Source: Elusimicrobiota bacterium
GTDB taxonomy: Bacteria; Elusimicrobiota; Elusimicrobia; Elusimicrobiales; Elusimicrobiaceae
Length of the DNA: 25,424 nucleotides
Direction of reading: 5' to 3'
Assembly (NCBI GenBank): GCA_023398295.1
Contig: JAEWSL010000015.1
Span: 1 to 25,424 of the forward strand
The notes under the pieces are model-generated. The model did no database searches. It saw nothing but the letters and a program-made list of their open reading frames with translations, and was not told where the DNA came from. Shown one piece after another: positions 7,971-16,157 of this stretch. Both the position numbers and the translations under genes were made by a program. Position 1 is the first letter of the stretch; every line of letters begins with the position of its first letter.

Positions 7971-10900
7971 ATGTATCTTAAAGGCATTGAAATTTACGGC
8001 TTCAAATCTTTCGCAGATAAAGTAAAACTTAATTTTGAAAAGGAGGTTTCCTGCATAGTCGGCCCCAACGGCTGCGGGAAATCAAACGTAGTGGACTCCA
8101 TACGCTGGGCCATAGGCGAAATGTCGTGGAAGTCGCTTCGCTCGGGCTCTATGGTGGATATAATTTTTAACGGCACAAAAAAACGTCCGCCTCTCAATAT
8201 GGCGCAGGTAAGCATGGTGTTTGACAACGCCGAGCGCAAACTGCCCATTGACTTCGGCGAAGTTACCGTTACCCGCAAAATTTACCGCAGCGGAGAGAGC
8301 GAATATCTCCTAAACCGCGTCCAGTGCCGCCTTAAAGACATAAGGGAAATGTTCCTTGATACCGGCATCGGCGGCGAGGGATACGCAATTATTGACCAAG
8401 GCTCCGTCAATCAAATGATAAAAGCCACCCCCGAGCAGCGCCGCGAAATGTTTGAGGAGGTGGCCGGCGTTTCCAAGTATAAAGCAAAACGGGACGAGGC
8501 CGTGCGCAAGCTTGAACGCGTGGATATGGATACCGCCCGCCTAAGCGACACTTTGGTTTTAATAGAAGAGCAGATAAAAAAGCTGGACAGCGAAGCCAGA
8601 AAAGCGCGCCTCTACCAAAAATACCGCGAGGAATTAAAAGAAAGCGAAATAGGCCTTTGTCTTGAAGACCTTAAACTCCACGACGGACAAATCGCCGAAC
8701 TTGCCTCAAAACTTGAGCCTCTGCTTAAAAATATAGAAGACCATACCGCTTCTCTCAGCGCGCTTGAAGGCGAGTGCGCCGCTTTGGACCTTAATCTTAC
8801 CCACAAACAAGCCGAACTTAATGAGTTTAACGAAAAAATATCTTCGGCCAAATATCAAATCGGCCTTTTGGAAGGCGATGTGCAAAACTGCCAAAACCTT
8901 ACCGAAGAACTTACTTTGCAGCTAAAAAATTCCGCCGACGAAGATATAATAGGCAAACAAAGGCTTGAGGAACTTGCCCCCGTCCTTGCAAACTTAAAAC
9001 AAAAATTGGACGAGATAGAAAAACAATTTACCCCTCTTCAGGAAGCCTTTAACAAAAAATACGAAAGCCTGAAAACAAACGAACAGAATTTACATTCTGC
9101 CGACGAAGATATAGAAAAAAATTCTTCTTTATTAATGGGGCTGTCTTCCCGGGAGATGGAACTTTCGGCCAAGGCCGCGCTTGAAGAAAGCTCCGCCTCT
9201 TATGAAAACAATAATTTAATCACGCTGGAAAAAACCCTTCAAAAGCAAACCGCGCAGACGCAAAGCCTTCAGCAGGAAGCGCAAAGCCTTCAAAAAGAAA
9301 TTGAAGAAAAACAAAAAAACTTAAACGCGCTCAAAGAAAAACAAAACTCCTGCGAAAGCGCGGCTAAAGAACTTGCCCTTCAAAAACAGACTTTAAGCGA
9401 TGGCCTAAATAAAATCCACGCCGAAAAAGCCGCCCTCAACGCCAAACGCCAAATGATAGAAACCCAGGGCCAAAATAACCCCTACTGGATAGGCGCAAAG
9501 CTTGCCCAGGAAAGCAGTATCGCAGGCGTAAGAGGCACCCTTAGAAAAAATATTAAATTTGACCAAAGCCTGACGCTTAAGATAGAAGAGGCCTTCGGCA
9601 AATTTCTTGACGCGGTGCTCTGCGAAAACAAAACCTCCGCCGAAGAAGCCGCCGCCTTGCTGGAAAAACGCGGCAAGGCCCGCTGCCGTTTTGTTATTTT
9701 AGATTCCGTTCCAAAACCCGCAGGCAACCCCAGCGTAACGCCGCAGGGCCAGGAAATACTTAAGCATATTTCCTACCCTTCGGAGCTTGCCTCCCTTATG
9801 ACTTTGCTCAGCAGTTCCGTCAAGACGGAGGGTACAAAAGTAAGCGGCAGTTTCTGGTTTTGCGCGGGAGATGAAAACGTAAAATCCCCCGAGTCTTACT
9901 GGGGCGAAGAAGAAACGGTAAAAGAAAATCTTAAGGCGTTGTTTGAGAAAGAAGAAATAGCTTCGCACGAAATCAGCTTAAATTTTGACAAAAGCTCCTC
10001 CTCCGAAGAGGAAATTAAAAAACTGCGCGCCAAATATCAGGAAGAGGCGATTTTGCTAAACTCCCTCCAGAACAATCTGGCAAACAAACAGCGCATAGTG
10101 GGGGACTTAAACCAAACCTCGGAGCATTTACAAAAAAACAAAGCGCAGATGTTCTCTCTCATAGAGCAAAAAAAGCAAAATGCGGCTAAACTGAAAGAAG
10201 AACAAAAAGCTCTCGCCGCGCAAAAACAAAACGCGCAAAAAGCTGCCGAGGAGCTGCGCTCAAAAAAAACCGCCGTCCAGCAGGAGGGCGCCGCCCTTAA
10301 GATAGAGCTGGAGCAGGCTCAGGCCAAACTCTACGAAGTTAAAATCAAAAAAGGCAATTTGGAACTGGACTTAAAAGGCGCGCAAAACGAGTTTAACTCT
10401 TTAACGCTCTCCGCGCAAAAACGCGCCGAGCAAACCCTAAAATCAAACGAAAGGATAAAAACTTTAAGCGAACAAAAAATATCGTGCGAGGCAAAATTAA
10501 GTTCCCAGCGCGACGTCCTTGCCGATCTGGAACTGCGGGAAAATAAACTGCGCGGCGAGGTAAACGCCTTAAAGACGGATTATGACGCAAAAAACACCGC
10601 CTTAAGCAAACAAAAAACGCAAATAAACGAGCTTACCCTTAAAGCGCACGATTTGGAAAACACCCTCTCAAACCACAGAAGGCAAAAGACGGCCGTCGTC
10701 AACACTTTGCTTGAAAACTGGAACACCACCCCCGAAGAGGCGCGCATGAAATGGGGCGGCAAACCCGTTGATTTGGAACGCGTTAAGATGATGAGAAAGC
10801 GCATTGAAAATATGGGCGCCGTAAATATGACCGCGCCGGAAGAATACGACGCGCTTACCCAGAGGAACGACTTCCTAAAAAAACAAATAGCCGATTTGGA

Positions 10901-11453
10901 ACAGGCCAAGAAAGACTTAAAGACGGCCATAGCCAAAATAAACGCCACCACGCGCGATAACTTCAAATATACTTTTGAGCGGGTAAAAGAACATTTCAAA
11001 AATATTTACCAAATTCTCTTTGTCGGCGGGGAGGCCGATTTGATTTTGACCGATCCCGAAAATATGCTTGAAACGGGCGTTGAAATTATGGTGCAGCCGC
11101 CCGGGAAAAAAGTATTAAATATGTCCTCTCTCTCCGGCGGGGAAATGGCTTTGACGGCTATATCTCTGCTGTTTGCTTTCTTTACGCACAACCCTTCGCC
11201 GTTTTGTATTTTAGACGAGGCCGACGCTCCCTTGGACGAAGCTAATATTGAGCGTTTTGTAAAACTGATAAAAGATTTTTCCGCTAAAACGCAGTTTATT
11301 ATGGTGACGCATAATAAGCGCACTATGGAAGCCGCGCAAATGCTTTACGGCATTACTATGGAGGAAAGCGGAGTTTCAAAAGTCCTCTCCTTAAATTTGA
11401 AGGATCAGGACGCAAAAACAAAGCAACTCGTTTCTGCTGCCACGGCAAAATAG
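7971..11453 (+). CDS. smc: Chromosome segregation protein SMC
   Basis: ATPase core of the bacterial condensin, which compacts and resolves newly replicated chromosomes with ScpA and ScpB (neither is in the window). The start at 7971 gives 1160 residues opening MYLKGIEIYGFKSFADK, the canonical SMC N-terminus. An upstream in-frame start at 7863 would add 36 non-homologous residues over the leader hairpin. The Walker A motif GPNGCGKSN is at about 31-39. Long Gln/Lys/Glu-rich coiled coils occupy about 165-500 and 670-950, flanking a hinge at about 505-665 (GVRGTLRKNIKFD... FLDAVLC). The ABC signature LSGGEMAL begins near 1054 and Walker B ILDEADAPLD near 1078. Most SMCs have K or R after SGGE and V in DEVDA, so the C-terminal head is slightly unusual but complete. 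A partial AGGCAG ribosome site precedes the ATG. Confidence 0.95.
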   Translation: MYLKGIEIYGFKSFADKVKLNFEKEVSCIVGPNGCGKSNVVDSIRWAIGEMSWKSLRSGSMVDIIFNGTKKRPPLNMAQVSMVFDNAERKLPIDFGEVTVTRKIYRSGESEYLLNRVQCRLKDIREMFLDTGIGGEGYAIIDQGSVNQMIKATPEQRREMFEEVAGVSKYKAKRDEAVRKLERVDMDTARLSDTLVLIEEQIKKLDSEARKARLYQKYREELKESEIGLCLEDLKLHDGQIAELASKLEPLLKNIEDHTASLSALEGECAALDLNLTHKQAELNEFNEKISSAKYQIGLLEGDVQNCQNLTEELTLQLKNSADEDIIGKQRLEELAPVLANLKQKLDEIEKQFTPLQEAFNKKYESLKTNEQNLHSADEDIEKNSSLLMGLSSREMELSAKAALEESSASYENNNLITLEKTLQKQTAQTQSLQQEAQSLQKEIEEKQKNLNALKEKQNSCESAAKELALQKQTLSDGLNKIHAEKAALNAKRQMIETQGQNNPYWIGAKLAQESSIAGVRGTLRKNIKFDQSLTLKIEEAFGKFLDAVLCENKTSAEEAAALLEKRGKARCRFVILDSVPKPAGNPSVTPQGQEILKHISYPSELASLMTLLSSSVKTEGTKVSGSFWFCAGDENVKSPESYWGEEETVKENLKALFEKEEIASHEISLNFDKSSSSEEEIKKLRAKYQEEAILLNSLQNNLANKQRIVGDLNQTSEHLQKNKAQMFSLIEQKKQNAAKLKEEQKALAAQKQNAQKAAEELRSKKTAVQQEGAALKIELEQAQAKLYEVKIKKGNLELDLKGAQNEFNSLTLSAQKRAEQTLKSNERIKTLSEQKISCEAKLSSQRDVLADLELRENKLRGEVNALKTDYDAKNTALSKQKTQINELTLKAHDLENTLSNHRRQKTAVVNTLLENWNTTPEEARMKWGGKPVDLERVKMMRKRIENMGAVNMTAPEEYDALTQRNDFLKKQIADLEQAKKDLKTAIAKINATTRDNFKYTFERVKEHFKNIYQILFVGGEADLILTDPENMLETGVEIMVQPPGKKVLNMSSLSGGEMALTAISLLFAFFTHNPSPFCILDEADAPLDEANIERFVKLIKDFSAKTQFIMVTHNKRTMEAAQMLYGITMEESGVSKVLSLNLKDQDAKTKQLVSAATAK

Positions 11454-11479
11454 GTCTGTTAAAAACAGCCCTTTTAAGA

Positions 11480-11485
11480 TATAAT
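11480..11485 (+). promoter_or_regulatory. Possible -10 of the phosphoesterase gene
   Basis: TATAAT lies 24 bases before the ATG at 11509, with TGGAG as ribosome site at 11499-11503. The -35 position reads TGTTAA, a poor match. Confidence 0.35.
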
Positions 11486-11508
11486 ATCCAAACGGTTATG
11501 GAGTCTTA

Positions 11509-12249
11509 ATGAAATACGCCATAATATCAGATATTCATTCAAATTACGAGGCCCTCCAAGTCTGCCTGAAAAAAATTGAGCAGATAGGCGTGGACGCTTA
11601 CGCATTCTGCGGCGATTTAATAGGCTACGGCCCCGATCCGGAACTTTGCACTCAAACCGTAAAAAAACTGCCTAATCTGATACCAATTATGGGAAATCAC
11701 GATATGAGCCTCTTTAGAGAGGATTTTTTTAACTGGTTCAGCGATTACGCAAAACAATCCATAATCTACACAAAACAGCACTTAAGTGAAGAGTCCTTAA
11801 ATTTCATAAAAACTTTTCTGGTTGAGTATCACGGCAAAGATTTTGCCATGGTTCACGGCTCTTTTTTTGATCCTTTCAGGGATTATATCCTCTCGGGAGA
11901 GCAGTTTGTCCTAAATCTTGATAAATGGAAAGGTTCTCTTTGTTTCGTCGGGCACAGCCATGTGCCGTTTATCATGAGCTATAAAAGCAATCATATGCCG
12001 CAGATTGATTTATTCCTCGGCTCCGACGTTACCATTAAAATGCTGCCGGGATTGAAATATATGATTAACCCCGGCTCCATTGGCCAGCCGCGCGATACGA
12101 ACTCCATGGCTTCCTTCGGTATTCTTGACAGTAAGGAAAACACTTTCCGCCTCATACGCCTGCCTTATAATATTGAGGCCGTGCAGGAAAAACTTGCAAA
12201 AACGGGGCTGCCCGATATTTTATCGGCCCGTCTTAAAACAGGCAGTTAG
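11509..12249 (+). CDS. Calcineurin-like metallophosphoesterase
   Basis: The 246-residue protein has all five metallophosphoesterase motifs in order: SDIH (D8, H10), CGDLIGYGP (D36), GNHD (N63, H64), VHGS (H116) and VGHSHV (H149, H151). The sequence GYGPDP and the closing INPGSIGQPRD place it near the YfcE / diadenosine-tetraphosphatase-like group that folds as a single compact cytoplasmic domain binding two metal ions. The substrate cannot be told from sequence. Candidates are cyclic nucleotides, dinucleoside polyphosphates or phosphodiesters. A TGGAG ribosome site fixes the start. It lies 55 bases after smc, apparently with its own promoter. Confidence 0.85.
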   Translation: MKYAIISDIHSNYEALQVCLKKIEQIGVDAYAFCGDLIGYGPDPELCTQTVKKLPNLIPIMGNHDMSLFREDFFNWFSDYAKQSIIYTKQHLSEESLNFIKTFLVEYHGKDFAMVHGSFFDPFRDYILSGEQFVLNLDKWKGSLCFVGHSHVPFIMSYKSNHMPQIDLFLGSDVTIKMLPGLKYMINPGSIGQPRDTNSMASFGILDSKENTFRLIRLPYNIEAVQEKLAKTGLPDILSARLKTGS

Positions 12250-12302
12250 CCCTTTGCTCTATTGCGGCCGCTTGGGACGCGCGCGGGCGCGCGGGCAAAA
12301 GT

Positions 12303-12331
12303 TTCAGACGCGAATTGATATAATATATAAT
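12303..12331 (+). promoter_or_regulatory. Candidate promoter giving a leaderless transcript
   Basis: TTCAGA (12303-12308, four of six matches to TTGACA), 17 bases, TATAAT (12326-12331). A second overlapping TATAAT is at 12319-12324. Transcription would start near 12338, the second of two in-frame ATGs. There is no Shine-Dalgarno sequence. Confidence 0.45.
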
Positions 12332-13966
12332 ATGACTATGACGCTCAGAAAAGCCCTCTTCGCAGTTTTGTATTCTTGCTTGGCTTTGATAGGCCCTAAG
12401 CCGCTTTTTGCCGTCCTCTACACCGCCGACGGCGGAGCTTTTACGATAGATTTGCCTTCTTCCTGGCGGCAGGGGAATGCTCTTTCCCAAAACGCGGTTA
12501 TGGATTTGCGAAGGGAAAAATCCTCCCTCCTGATAACGCGCGTGGCCGAATGTAAAGAGGACTCCTGTCTTGAAGCCGAAGTAAACAAAGAAGTCGCAGC
12601 GATGCTCAGCAAAAAATATAAGATCCTTGAAAACAGCTATACGGGACAGGTGGTTAGAAAAACCGAATTTTCAACGGCAGATCCGCTTATGTCGTTTAAT
12701 TATTCCGCACGCGGTTCGGATTTTACGACGGGGTTTTTCCTCGCAAACGGCAAAGCTTATAAAGTGCAGTTTTCTAATCTGCCTTATGTTGAGGCCGATT
12801 TAATCTTATCTTTTATAGCGCCCGCGCCAAAACCCACCAACCCGCAGGACGGGGCAGAACCTATTTTTGATAAAGGAGATCCCGCTGTAAACGATATCGT
12901 TGCCGGCGCGGTGCCGCCGCCGCAGGACGAAGCCTCCCAAAACGCGCCGCTGATAGTGGAAACTCCCCAAAGCATAAAAGAAAAAGAAAATGCCGAACAA
13001 GACACGGCCGGGGAAGAAAAACAAGCAAAACCTCAGGGGCCTTCCGCCGTAAAAGAAATCAAAAAAGTTTTTGCCGCAACTCCTTTTGGCAATAAAAATT
13101 TGCGTATGCCGGCCTTGGTTTCGGCCGCGCTTTTCTTCTATTTTATGCTGCTTGTAATTACGCTTGCTCTTGCGATAATGCGCCCGCCTTACGGCAATAA
13201 TATCCCCAAAAATCCGCTTTCCTATTATCCGCTGAGAGGGTGGCGTTTATACGGCTCGCCGGATTTATTTTTATCTCTGAGGGACAATCAGGGCAATCAT
13301 TATATCGCGACCAGCGGCCGTTGGAGCGATATCTTTATGGGTTTTGGCCTTTGCGCGGCTGTGCTTTTTGGCTTTTTGCACTTTACCATAAACGCCGCTA
13401 ACTTGGAAGGCACTATAAAGATGCATAAAGTTATAGCAAATACTTTTATGTCCGTTTCGTCCCTGTTTGCCGTGCTTGGTTTTGTAGTTTTTGTGACGGG
13501 CGCGCTGTTAAACGCAATTATGGCTTCAAAATTTCATTTTTTTGACAAGACAGGAAAGGCCGTCTACAAATGCATTGAAAAAGGCAGCAAAATCCTAAAA
13601 GAAGAATACGCCGTAATTGACGCGCAGCATTCCATACTCTTCCATATAAGACGAAAACGCTTTTCCTTAAAAAGACATTGGACCATCTATAATAAGCAGC
13701 AGATTATCGCCGTCATAACCGAAAAATCTACCGGCCGCGCGCTTGCAAGAATGCTGCTGGGCCATCTTTTCGGCTTTCTGCGCGCTTCTTACATAGTAGA
13801 AGGGCAAAGAGAAAGCCGCGGCGAAATATTCTTTAATAAAGCCATCACCACGCGCTTCAGCGTGGCTATGGATAAACCCGAAGCGGTTGATTTTCGCGTA
13901 ATGCTTATAGCTTCCTCCGTCATACTTATGCGCGACAGGGATAAATGGCACCCCTGGTTTAATTAG
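12332..13966 (+). CDS. Unrecognised three-helix inner-membrane protein with periplasmic N-domain
   Basis: A long open frame extends upstream to 12080 across the phosphoesterase gene, but the real start is most likely ATG 12332 or 12338, which opens directly on a signal peptide (TLRKALFAVLYSCLALIGPKPLFA). That gives 544 or 542 residues. Residues about 28-170 form an alpha/beta domain reminiscent of PsbP/DUF1795-type folds (TIDLPSSW... LLITRV... FFLANGKAYKVQFSN). A Pro/Glu/Gln-rich linker runs to about 255. Three membrane helices follow at about 262-284, 333-353 and 371-396. The tail (397-544) has a beta-rich pattern, FDKTGKAVYKCIEKGSK... FSLKRHWTIYN, which resembles tubby/LURP-one-like scramblase folds. 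By helix count the tail is cytoplasmic. Both domain resemblances are weak impressions, and I assign no function. Confidence 0.7.
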   Translation: MTMTLRKALFAVLYSCLALIGPKPLFAVLYTADGGAFTIDLPSSWRQGNALSQNAVMDLRREKSSLLITRVAECKEDSCLEAEVNKEVAAMLSKKYKILENSYTGQVVRKTEFSTADPLMSFNYSARGSDFTTGFFLANGKAYKVQFSNLPYVEADLILSFIAPAPKPTNPQDGAEPIFDKGDPAVNDIVAGAVPPPQDEASQNAPLIVETPQSIKEKENAEQDTAGEEKQAKPQGPSAVKEIKKVFAATPFGNKNLRMPALVSAALFFYFMLLVITLALAIMRPPYGNNIPKNPLSYYPLRGWRLYGSPDLFLSLRDNQGNHYIATSGRWSDIFMGFGLCAAVLFGFLHFTINAANLEGTIKMHKVIANTFMSVSSLFAVLGFVVFVTGALLNAIMASKFHFFDKTGKAVYKCIEKGSKILKEEYAVIDAQHSILFHIRRKRFSLKRHWTIYNKQQIIAVITEKSTGRALARMLLGHLFGFLRASYIVEGQRESRGEIFFNKAITTRFSVAMDKPEAVDFRVMLIASSVILMRDRDKWHPWFN

Positions 13967-13982
13967 CCGCGCGTACGCCCGC

Positions 13983-14003
13983 GCGCCGCACAAAGCGCGG
14001 CGC
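13983..14003 (+). terminator. GC-rich hairpin between two genes
   Basis: GCGCCGC (13983-13989) pairs with GCGGCGC (13997-14003) around a 7-base loop, 17 bases after the stop at 13966. No T-run follows, so it is either an imperfect terminator or simply part of the GCGC-rich spacer. Confidence 0.3.
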
Positions 14004-14087
14004 ACAACGGCCGCCGCGCAAAACAATTTGCGCAAACAATTTTTCGCAGTAAATTATATAAACGGCGCAAGCCGCATCGGGGTAATT

Positions 14088-15824
14088 ATGCACCGTAAAC
14101 ATTTCTTTGGGACAAGGCCCGCTTTCAGATTTATTTTATTTTCCGCCGCGCTTTTGGCGGCGGCTGCGCCGTGCAAATTGTTTGCGCAAAGTCCGCAGGA
14201 TTACGAAAATATTTTTGCTTCCGCGCCCGCGCTTAAAAACGGGCAGTTTTCTTTCTACGCAAAATACCAAAACGGCGGCGTAATAGCGCGCCACAAACCG
14301 CAGGAGCGTCTTACGCCGGCAAGCGTGCTTAAGCTTTATACTACGGCCGCCGCGCTTGATATCCTGGGGCCGCAGTATCGTTTCAACACGCAAATTTATT
14401 ACAGCGGCGCGCTGCGCGGCGGCAAAATAACGGGGGACCTTTATATAAAAGGCGCGGGCGATCCGACGCTGGGCTCGCTTCGCATGTACGGCGTGCAGGG
14501 TTTAGACGAGCTTATTTCAAACTGGATTTTACAGATGAAAGACATCGGCATTACCCAGATTAACGGCAGCGTCTACGCAGATAACTCCATCTTCGGCGGG
14601 GTAAGCCTGCCGTGGAGAACCACTTACCAAAACATAGGCAATTATTTTGCCGCGCCCGCAGACGGCCTAAACATAAGGGATAATTCCTACGACATTTATT
14701 TTGAACCCGCCCTTGCGCCGCAGGACGAAAGCATATTTCTAAAACCGCAGTCTTTTTTGCCCTCGCTTAACGAGGACGAGGAAGAAGATGAAAGCGCGGA
14801 TAATTCCTCCGAATACCGCGCGCCCGACATTGAAGCTTTAGTTTCAAGCTACACCGCAAAAAATGAAGAAAATACAGACGGCAAATTTCTTTCCGACGCA
14901 AAAAAGGCCGAAGGCAAAACCGCAAAAATATTAAAAATAGAGCCGCAGATAAAAGATTTCAAAATAAAAAATTACGCTAAATATTCTTCTTCGGTAAAGA
15001 CAGATAACGCCTACGTAAACTTTGCGGCTGGCTGCTTTGGGGCGGAAATTTTTGGCGCAATCCCGATAACGGGAAGACCGACAAAAATCATTGCCGCAAT
15101 GCCAGAGCCGGCTTTGTTTCTGGCCGACTATCTAAAAACAAAAATGCAGGAAAGCGGCATTGAAGTAAAAGGACAGGCCGCCCTCCTTGCGCCTGAAACT
15201 TACAGCGATAAAACGCTCCTGCTTACGCATACTTCTCCGCAGCTGAGGGATATAGTAAAGTACACCAATAAGCGCAGTTTTAATTTATACGCCGACAGCC
15301 TGCTGCGCTCGCTTGCCGTAGCGGCAAGCAGCGAAACGGCGGCAACTTCTGGCGCGGGCATAAGAGAGGTAAAAGATTTTCTTGCGCGGTTAAACGTGGA
15401 TAATGAAGATTTTGAAGTTTTTGACGGAAGCGGCCTCTCGCGCGACGATGTTGTTTCCTGCCAGATGACGGTTGACATGCTGTCCTCCGTCTTAAAAAAA
15501 CCTTACGCCAAAGACTTTCTGGATTCTCTGCCGGTTGTCGGCGCGCGCGAAGATATGGGAAATATGAAGCGTAAAATGCGCCACAGCGCGGCCGCTTATA
15601 ACGGGCTTGTTAAGACTGGTTTCCTTGACAGGGCGCGCGCGCACGCGGGCTATATAAAGGACGCCAAAGGCAGACAAATTATTTTTTGCGTCATAAGCAA
15701 TAATTTCCACGGCCCGTTGAAAGAAGTAAACGCCCTGCACGAAGGTTTTATAAATTCCCTTGCCGATATCGGCTTAAACAAGAAGCCGCTTCGTATGCGT
15801 CCCGCCAAATCCCGCCGTCGTTAA
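14088..15824 (+). CDS. dacB: D-alanyl-D-alanine carboxypeptidase/endopeptidase (PBP4 type)
   Basis: Peptidase family S13 enzyme acting on peptidoglycan stem peptides and cross-links in the periplasm. The start at 14088 (weak GGGG ribosome site) gives 578 residues opening on a signal peptide that ends LFA before Gln34. An upstream in-frame ATG at 14028 would place 20 extra residues before the signal. The active-site tetrad SVLK is at 79-82, the S-x-N motif SFN at 397-399 within NKRSFNLYADSLL, and KTG at 509-511 within VKTGFLDRARAHAGYI, all in the expected order. PBP4 enzymes carry an inserted domain after the first motif. Here it includes a very acidic, low-complexity stretch (NEDEEEDESADNSSE, about 226-240) and a Lys-rich segment to about 300. 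It converges with tolB across a repeat-filled spacer. Confidence 0.93.
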   Translation: MHRKHFFGTRPAFRFILFSAALLAAAAPCKLFAQSPQDYENIFASAPALKNGQFSFYAKYQNGGVIARHKPQERLTPASVLKLYTTAAALDILGPQYRFNTQIYYSGALRGGKITGDLYIKGAGDPTLGSLRMYGVQGLDELISNWILQMKDIGITQINGSVYADNSIFGGVSLPWRTTYQNIGNYFAAPADGLNIRDNSYDIYFEPALAPQDESIFLKPQSFLPSLNEDEEEDESADNSSEYRAPDIEALVSSYTAKNEENTDGKFLSDAKKAEGKTAKILKIEPQIKDFKIKNYAKYSSSVKTDNAYVNFAAGCFGAEIFGAIPITGRPTKIIAAMPEPALFLADYLKTKMQESGIEVKGQAALLAPETYSDKTLLLTHTSPQLRDIVKYTNKRSFNLYADSLLRSLAVAASSETAATSGAGIREVKDFLARLNVDNEDFEVFDGSGLSRDDVVSCQMTVDMLSSVLKKPYAKDFLDSLPVVGAREDMGNMKRKMRHSAAAYNGLVKTGFLDRARAHAGYIKDAKGRQIIFCVISNNFHGPLKEVNALHEGFINSLADIGLNKKPLRMRPAKSRRR

Positions 15825-15851
15825 TATTAGAATATTGCTTGCGCGCCTGCG

Positions 15852-16019
15852 GCGCGCTAGCCGTCTGTCAAACGCTCGTTTGTGAAAGACTGTCGCGATT
15901 TCAGATTTGGAGGAAATTTGTTTTGCGCGCACAAAGCGCGCTAGCCGTCCGTCAAACGCTCGTTTGTGTTATCTGCGCGATTTTTCAGATTTGAGGTAAA
16001 TTTTGATTTTCTTGACGAC
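15852..16019. repeat. Two tandem copies of an 84-bp unit
   Basis: Copies begin at 15852 and 15936 with the same word GCGCGCTAGCCGT. Both continue with GTCAAACGCTCGTTTGTG, which contains the palindrome CAAACG-CT-CGTTTG, and then GCGATTT...CAGATTTG-GG-AAATTTTG. The second copy runs into the hairpin that starts at 15995. The unit lies between convergent dacB and tolB. Confidence 0.8.
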
Positions 16020-16086
16020 GACACGTACCACGAAGTTAAGGCCTTGCCGAAACGGTACGTTAGGAGGCTAAAAATCAAAATTTACC
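15995..16086. repeat. Long hairpin element, copy 1
   Basis: A perfect 16-bp inverted repeat (GGTAAATTTTGATTTT at 15995-16010, complement at 16071-16086) encloses a second inner arm pair, CGTACC (16024-16029) and GGTACG (16054-16059). The same two-tier structure, with different arm bases, recurs at 22506-22596. Confidence 0.85.
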
Positions 16087-16094
16087 CAAATATG

Positions 16095-16150
16095 GAAAAT
16101 TGTGCGCCTGAAGAAATCTGCGGTTAACACCAAATGCCGTCAATAAAATA
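16095..16150. repeat. Repeat tail, copy 1
   Basis: The segment beginning GAAAATTGTGCGCC and continuing TTAACACC..TGCCGT.AATAA matches 22750-22803 with few differences. It abuts the 3' end of tolB here and the tRNA-Gln gene there. Confidence 0.75.
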
Positions 16151-16157
16151 AAGCTTC

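Noticed and set aside
11456..11468. CTGTT-AAA-AACAG as a terminator after smc
   Set aside because: The stem is only five AT-rich pairs with no T-run directly after it.
12080..12331. Upstream extension of the orphan membrane protein through the phosphoesterase gene
   Set aside because: The phosphoesterase motifs are clear in the other frame, and a signal peptide starts at 12332/12338.
15825..16157. CRISPR array between dacB and tolB
   Set aside because: There are only two long tandem units with no spacer-repeat periodicity and no cas genes nearby.
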